The notes under the pieces: generated by a model
What the model saw: the letters and a program-made list of their open reading frames with translations, nothing else
What the model was told of the DNA's origin: nothing
Databases searched by the model: none
Origin: CAYJEQ01 sp964369235
GTDB lineage: Bacteria > Bacillota > Clostridia > Oscillospirales > Ruminococcaceae
Direction: 5' to 3'
Length of the DNA stretch: 64,000 bases
Assembly: GCA_964369235.1 (NCBI GenBank)
Contig: CAYJEQ010000005.1
Location: 3,615 to 67,614 of the forward strand
Position numbers and translations under genes: made by a program
In this document: positions 61,177 to 64,000 of the stretch, piece by piece
Layout of the letters: each line of letters opens with the position of its first letter
How positions within the stretch are numbered: the stretch's first letter is position 1

Positions 61177-62115
61177 CTACTTCTTTTTCTTTGCTGCTCT
61201 TTTTGCTTTTTTGGCTTTTTTCTCGGTTAGTACCACCTCTGGGCTCTGATAATCTGGGGACTCTAGGGTAATCTTGCCTAGTTTACCACCTCTGTACTCG
61301 TCTACCACCATAATAGAGGCACGCTGGGTGTTAATATGTCCACCAGCCATAAGCATACCACGCTTTTTAGCAATGGCACATAGGAAGTCATAGTTATCTA
61401 GCTCTGCAATTTCTTCTTCCTCTAGGACATATCTCTCACAGATAGTTTTAACATATCTAACTCTTAGTACCTCTAGCAGTCTAACAGATAGATGTTCAAT
61501 ATCAATAACATCGTCCTTAACTGCCCCTGTAAAGGCTAGGTGCTCCCCTACTGTTGGGTCTTCAAATTTAGGCCATAGTACCCCTGGCATATCCAGTAGT
61601 TCTACTCCACTATCAATCTTAACCCACTGCTTACCTCTAGTTACCCCTGGTCTGTCCTCTACCTTAGCACGACGAGAACCAGCTAGACGGTTAATAAGTG
61701 AAGATTTACCTACATTAGGCACCCCAACTATCATCATACGCAGTGGCATATTTACCATTCCTTTTGCTGCTTTTCTCTCTATCTTTTCCTTAAGGATTTC
61801 TTTTACCATAGGAACAATTTTATTTAGCCCCTTGCCTGATTTACAGTCGGTTGCTACTGTCTGTATTCCCTGTGCTTCAAAATGCTCTATCCATTTTTTC
61901 GTCATGTCGGCGTCGGCTTCATCACATTTATTTAGGATAATCATTCGTGGTTTTTCCCCAATTAGCTTATCTATCTCAGGATTTCTTGAGCTAAATGGTA
62001 TACGAGCATCTAATAGCTCTACCACTATATCCACCAGTTTAAGGTGGGCTTCCATTAGTCGCCTGGTTTTGGTCATATGACCGGGGAACCATTGGACTGC
62101 TACTTTATCTATCAT
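61177..62115 (-). CDS. ylqF: Ribosome biogenesis GTPase YlqF (RbgA)
   Basis: Circularly permuted GTPase needed for late 50S assembly. 312 residues: VQWFPGHMTKTRRLMEAHLK, DIVVELLDARIPFSSRNPEI, G4 ILNKCDEAD before G1 GVPNVGKSSLINRLAGSRRA and G3 LLDMPGVLWPKFEDP, the permuted order. A basic tail (EKKAKKAKRAAKKKK) ends the protein. First gene of the ylqF-rnhB-yraN operon. Confidence 0.96.
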   Translation of the reverse strand: MIDKVAVQWFPGHMTKTRRLMEAHLKLVDIVVELLDARIPFSSRNPEIDKLIGEKPRMIILNKCDEADADMTKKWIEHFEAQGIQTVATDCKSGKGLNKIVPMVKEILKEKIERKAAKGMVNMPLRMMIVGVPNVGKSSLINRLAGSRRAKVEDRPGVTRGKQWVKIDSGVELLDMPGVLWPKFEDPTVGEHLAFTGAVKDDVIDIEHLSVRLLEVLRVRYVKTICERYVLEEEEIAELDNYDFLCAIAKKRGMLMAGGHINTQRASIMVVDEYRGGKLGKITLESPDYQSPEVVLTEKKAKKAKRAAKKKK

Positions 62116-62169
62116 ATTATAGTCTTTCCTTTCGCTAAAGCAATATGCTTTGTCCTGTATAATCTATTA

Positions 62170-62198
62170 ATTATATCACAATTTTTATTTTTATTCAA
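62170..62198 (-). promoter_or_regulatory. Promoter of ylqF-rnhB-yraN
   Basis: TTGAAT (62193-62198), 17-bp spacer, extended -10 TGATATAAT with TATAAT at 62170-62175 on the minus strand. Confidence 0.75.
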
Positions 62199-62285
62199 AT
62201 TATTTATATGCTGTGGTATAATTACTACAAACTTTACCAATATGTCATTTTTACCATTTTAGCAACTTGATACACTATTTTTTTA

Positions 62286-62313
62286 TTGACAATTTACAAA
62301 AAAGTGCTATTAT
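62286..62313 (+). promoter_or_regulatory. Promoter of the small membrane protein gene
   Basis: TTGACA (62286-62291), 16-bp spacer, extended -10 TGCTATTAT (TATTAT at 62308-62313). Confidence 0.75.
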
Positions 62314-62355
62314 TTTAATATAGGATAGTGTTTAATAAGAAAAGGAGGGGTTTTT

Positions 62356-62691
62356 ATGTTAGCTTTATCTAGTTTTTTTGATATCCCTGTAGTTAATCCA
62401 GAAACCTATGAGTTTAATCATCTAGTGTACTATCTGATGATTGGTACTGTAATAATCTCTATTATACTTTTTATTATAATGGTAACCATTATCTTTAAAT
62501 CAAAGAGTAGGGCTAATCTACAAAGTTCTTTATTTGTAGTATCCATAGCTATAGTGATAAAAATTCTCTATAATCTAACCCTATCTAATACAGCCATCTA
62601 TGGTATGTTAGAGGATATATTTAGAATAGGCTTCTTATCTTTTGTATTTCTTATTTTCTATCTACATACACTTAAAAAAAGTAAAAGATAA
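62356..62691 (+). CDS. Small membrane protein of unknown function
   Basis: 111 residues, not recognised. Three membrane segments are predicted: YLMIGTVIISIILFIIMVTI, SLFVVSIAIVIKILYNLTL and FRIGFLSFVFLIFYLHTL, with short basic stretches (FKSKSRANLQ and a C-terminal KKSKR). ATG at 62356 follows AAAGGAGGGG. It is a single gene with a good promoter, divergent from ylqF. Palindromic element E abuts its stop codon. Composition and ribosome site support a real gene. Confidence 0.7.
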   Translation: MLALSSFFDIPVVNPETYEFNHLVYYLMIGTVIISIILFIIMVTIIFKSKSRANLQSSLFVVSIAIVIKILYNLTLSNTAIYGMLEDIFRIGFLSFVFLIFYLHTLKKSKR

Positions 62692-62770
62692 TATTCTGTT
62701 GGGGTGTATTCTCTCGCTGTTGCCGAGGGAATACACCCTATAAAAATACCAAAACAATTAATATAACTCT
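62692..62770 (+). repeat. Palindromic element copy E (left end shortened)
   Basis: Family member directly after the stop codon of the small membrane protein gene. Hairpin arms 62702-62716 and 62724-62738 (15 bp, one G-T pair, 7-nt loop). The tail ACAATTAATATAA is kept. About 9 bp of the left end are missing. It may serve as the 3' end of the upstream message. Confidence 0.65.
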
Positions 62771-62795
62771 TTATCTATAATAAAGACAAAAATAA

Positions 62796-62884
62796 GGTTC
62801 TATTGCAAATATTGGGGTACCGTTCCTCGCCAAGGGCGAGGAACGGTACCCCAACAGAATTTCACCCTAACTACTGATAAAGAC
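62796..62884 (+). mobile_element. Palindromic element copy F, flanked by direct repeats
   Basis: Left end GGTTCTATTGCAAAT, hairpin with 19-bp perfect arms (62812-62830 and 62836-62854, 5-nt loop), tail CACCCTAACTACTG. A perfect 16-bp direct repeat ATAAAGACAAAAATAA lies at 62780-62795 and 62877-62892, its second copy overlapping the element's right end and the rplS terminator. The outer 8 bases (AAAAATAA) would match an 8-bp target duplication as in copy C. Confidence 0.7.
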
Positions 62885-62890
62885 AAAAAT

Positions 62891-62914
62891 AAAAGGACAG
62901 TTACCTGTCCTTTT
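62891..62914 (-). terminator. Terminator of rplS
   Basis: 10-bp perfect stem AAAAGGACAG / CTGTCCTTTT with a 4-nt loop, 11 bp after the rplS stop, followed on the minus strand by ATTTTTG. Confidence 0.85.
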
Positions 62915-62924
62915 AAAACTTGAA

Positions 62925-63269
62925 CTATTTACGAGCTTCTTTAACCTTAGCAGCTTTACCTACACGGTCTCTTAGGTAGTACAGCTTAGCTCTGCGTACT
63001 CTACCCTTACGAACTAGCTCAACTTTTTCTACATTTGGGGAGTGGATTGGGAATACTCTCTCAACACCACAACCGTGAGCTAGACGACGAACTGTGAAAG
63101 TTTCAGCAACACCACCATGCTTCTTAGCAATGATTGTGCCTTCGAAAACCTGAATTCTTTCTCTTTCGCCTTCCTTGATTCTTACGTGTACCTTTACAAC
63201 ATCACCGATGTTTACGATAGGTGCTTCTGCTTTTAGGCAGCTTTCTGCCATATGTCTTAGTGCGTCCAT
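62925..63269 (-). CDS. rplS: 50S ribosomal protein L19
   Basis: 114 residues, standard: VNIGDVVKVHVRIKEGERER, IQVFEGTIIAKKHGGVAETF, VRRLAHGCGVERVFPIHSPN, VEKVELVRKGRVRRAKLYYL. Part of the 30S-50S interface. It has its own promoter, leader and terminator, so it is transcribed alone here; trmD and rimM, often its neighbours, are not seen. Confidence 0.98.
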   Translation of the reverse strand: MDALRHMAESCLKAEAPIVNIGDVVKVHVRIKEGERERIQVFEGTIIAKKHGGVAETFTVRRLAHGCGVERVFPIHSPNVEKVELVRKGRVRRAKLYYLRDRVGKAAKVKEARK

Positions 63270-63400
63270 TTTAGTTCCTCCTTAAAATATACAGACTTTC
63301 ATAATCACTGTGATTAGAGGACTGCCTGCTTTGATGTAGGATGTTTCCATCCGTAGTCAAACCCCACCAAAACAGTTTGGTGGTCATAACATACTACAGT
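63270..63400 (-). promoter_or_regulatory. rplS leader, candidate L19 autoregulatory leader
   Basis: About 125-nt leader with two perfect hairpins: CCACCAAA/TTTGGTGG (63364-63371 and 63376-63383) and GGATG/CATCC (63339-63343 and 63348-63352). It leads into AAGGAGG before rplS. Firmicutes L19 leaders are known; a match to that family was not tested. Confidence 0.5.
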
Positions 63401-63429
63401 AGTATATCATAATAGTTTTGTTAATGCAA
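63401..63429 (-). promoter_or_regulatory. Promoter of rplS
   Basis: TTGCAT (63424-63429), 17-bp spacer, TATACT (63401-63406) on the minus strand, with an extended -10 TGA just before. Confidence 0.75.
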
Positions 63430-63445
63430 GAGTTTTTTTGCTTTT

Positions 63446-64000
63446 TTAGCAAAATTTCGTCAAATCTTCTGTTAATATTGCTGTTCGCTTAACTGCCCAG
63501 TGACTAAGCTGTAAATTACCACCAGTTGCCAGGGCGTTCATCATTAGACTTGGGTTAATATTTAGCTGTAATCCAGAGGCAAATCTTGCCTTCATGGATA
63601 TTTCACCAGCTTCACAATTATAATCTTCTATAGTAAACTGTGGCTTAATATCTATCTGTGTCATGCCTTTTTTAGTCTTTTTATCCACTACTACCTCTGT
63701 TTGTGCCGTAAAGTCTGCCATAGCTTTTTCTAAGGTTTCCTTACTAGCATTGTCAAAATAGATGGTAATATCATAATCAGACCATTTGATTTTATCTGCT
63801 TTCATAGTTGGTGTAAATGCTGATACTGCCTCTAAACCCTCAGGCATCACATTATTGAATTTTGCCACAAACTCCTCTGGGGTAATCTCCCCTACTAGTT
63901 TAACATCCATATATTCACATAGACTTTCGTAACCTAGGGATAGTGGCAGCGCAAATGTTAGATACATATGAGGATTAAATCCTTCGGTGTACCAGATTGG
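63446..64000 (-). CDS. DUF2344 (radical SAM-linked) protein, partial, 5' end off window
   Basis: The frame is open to the right edge: upstream of the first in-window ATG (63965-63967) it reads PIWYTEGFNPHMYLTFALPL, which matches the conserved body of the DUF2344/TIGR03936 family. So the ATG is internal and the start lies beyond 64000. In this family the protein is often coded next to a large B12-binding radical-SAM gene, which would be off the window. 184 codons are visible before the stop. Function unknown. The rplS promoter lies immediately after it. Confidence 0.8.
   Translation of the reverse strand, partial: PIWYTEGFNPHMYLTFALPLSLGYESLCEYMDVKLVGEITPEEFVAKFNNVMPEGLEAVSAFTPTMKADKIKWSDYDITIYFDNASKETLEKAMADFTAQTEVVVDKKTKKGMTQIDIKPQFTIEDYNCEAGEISMKARFASGLQLNINPSLMMNALATGGNLQLSHWAVKRTAILTEDLTKFC

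Noticed and set aside
13446..62884. CRISPR-like interpretation of the palindromic repeats
   Set aside because: Copies are far apart, not regularly spaced, and differ in their arms; no cas genes are present.
63446..63967. Complete 173-residue protein starting at 63967
   Set aside because: Conserved DUF2344 sequence continues upstream of that ATG to the window edge, so it is an internal Met of a cut gene.

Overview
The window looks like part of a low-GC, anaerobic Firmicutes (class Clostridia) chromosome. Supporting signs are an NADH/ferredoxin-type [FeFe]-hydrogenase operon, a SCIFF peptide with its radical-SAM maturase, a B12-dependent diol dehydratase microcompartment locus, and many strong AGGAGG ribosome binding sites. 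Genus cannot be told from the sequence alone. No rRNA, tRNA, CRISPR array, phage or complete transposon was recognised.

Region 1 (1-13.2 kb, minus strand) is a propanediol/glycerol utilisation (pdu) microcompartment operon, read pduA-B-C-D-E-G-H-K-J-L, an eutJ-like gene, a flavoprotein, then pduN-O-P-S; pduS runs off the left edge. Shell proteins (PduA, B, J, K, N) enclose diol dehydratase (PduCDE), its reactivase (PduGH), CoA-acylating aldehyde dehydrogenase (PduP), phosphotransacylase (PduL) and B12 recycling enzymes (PduO, PduS). Several cargo proteins carry a similar short N-terminal amphipathic helix. A GldA-type glycerol dehydrogenase, a YibE/F membrane protein and a secreted alkaline phosphatase follow upstream (13.6-17.7 kb).

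Region 2 (18.2-28.7 kb) has two divergent blocks. On the minus strand is an Hnd-type hydrogenase operon (hndA, an ATPase-domain gene, hndB, hndC, hndD). On the plus strand is a compact five-gene set: DRTGG protein, HATPase, a hydrogenase-like protein with an altered active site (HydS-like), a second DRTGG protein and a PHP-domain protein that appears to start at CTG. This is the best candidate for a poorly described system, probably redox/H2 sensing or signalling. Enzyme I of the PTS (ptsI) follows.

Region 3 (29-50.4 kb, minus strand) is housekeeping: infC-rpmI-rplT, an rRNA methyltransferase, dprA, topA, trmFO, plsX, rnc, a radical-SAM gene, smc, ftsY, rdgB, yhbY, a nadD-yqeK fusion, an LCP protein, rsfS and leuS. 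infC appears to use an ATT start and sits behind a leader with an intrinsic terminator.

Region 4 (50.5-64 kb) holds the SCIFF maturase and its 47-residue peptide gene, a TIGR04086-like membrane protein, yajC, tgt, queA, an archaeal/fungal-type asd, a MATE transporter, yebC, a HAD phosphatase, yraN, rnhB, ylqF, a small membrane protein, rplS and a partial DUF2344 gene at the right edge.

Scattered in intergenic gaps are six copies of a 65-90 bp palindromic element with GGYTCTATA ends and a central hairpin whose arms differ between copies but still pair. One copy has a perfect 8-bp direct repeat at its ends and another lies between 16-bp direct repeats, so it behaves like a small non-autonomous mobile element.
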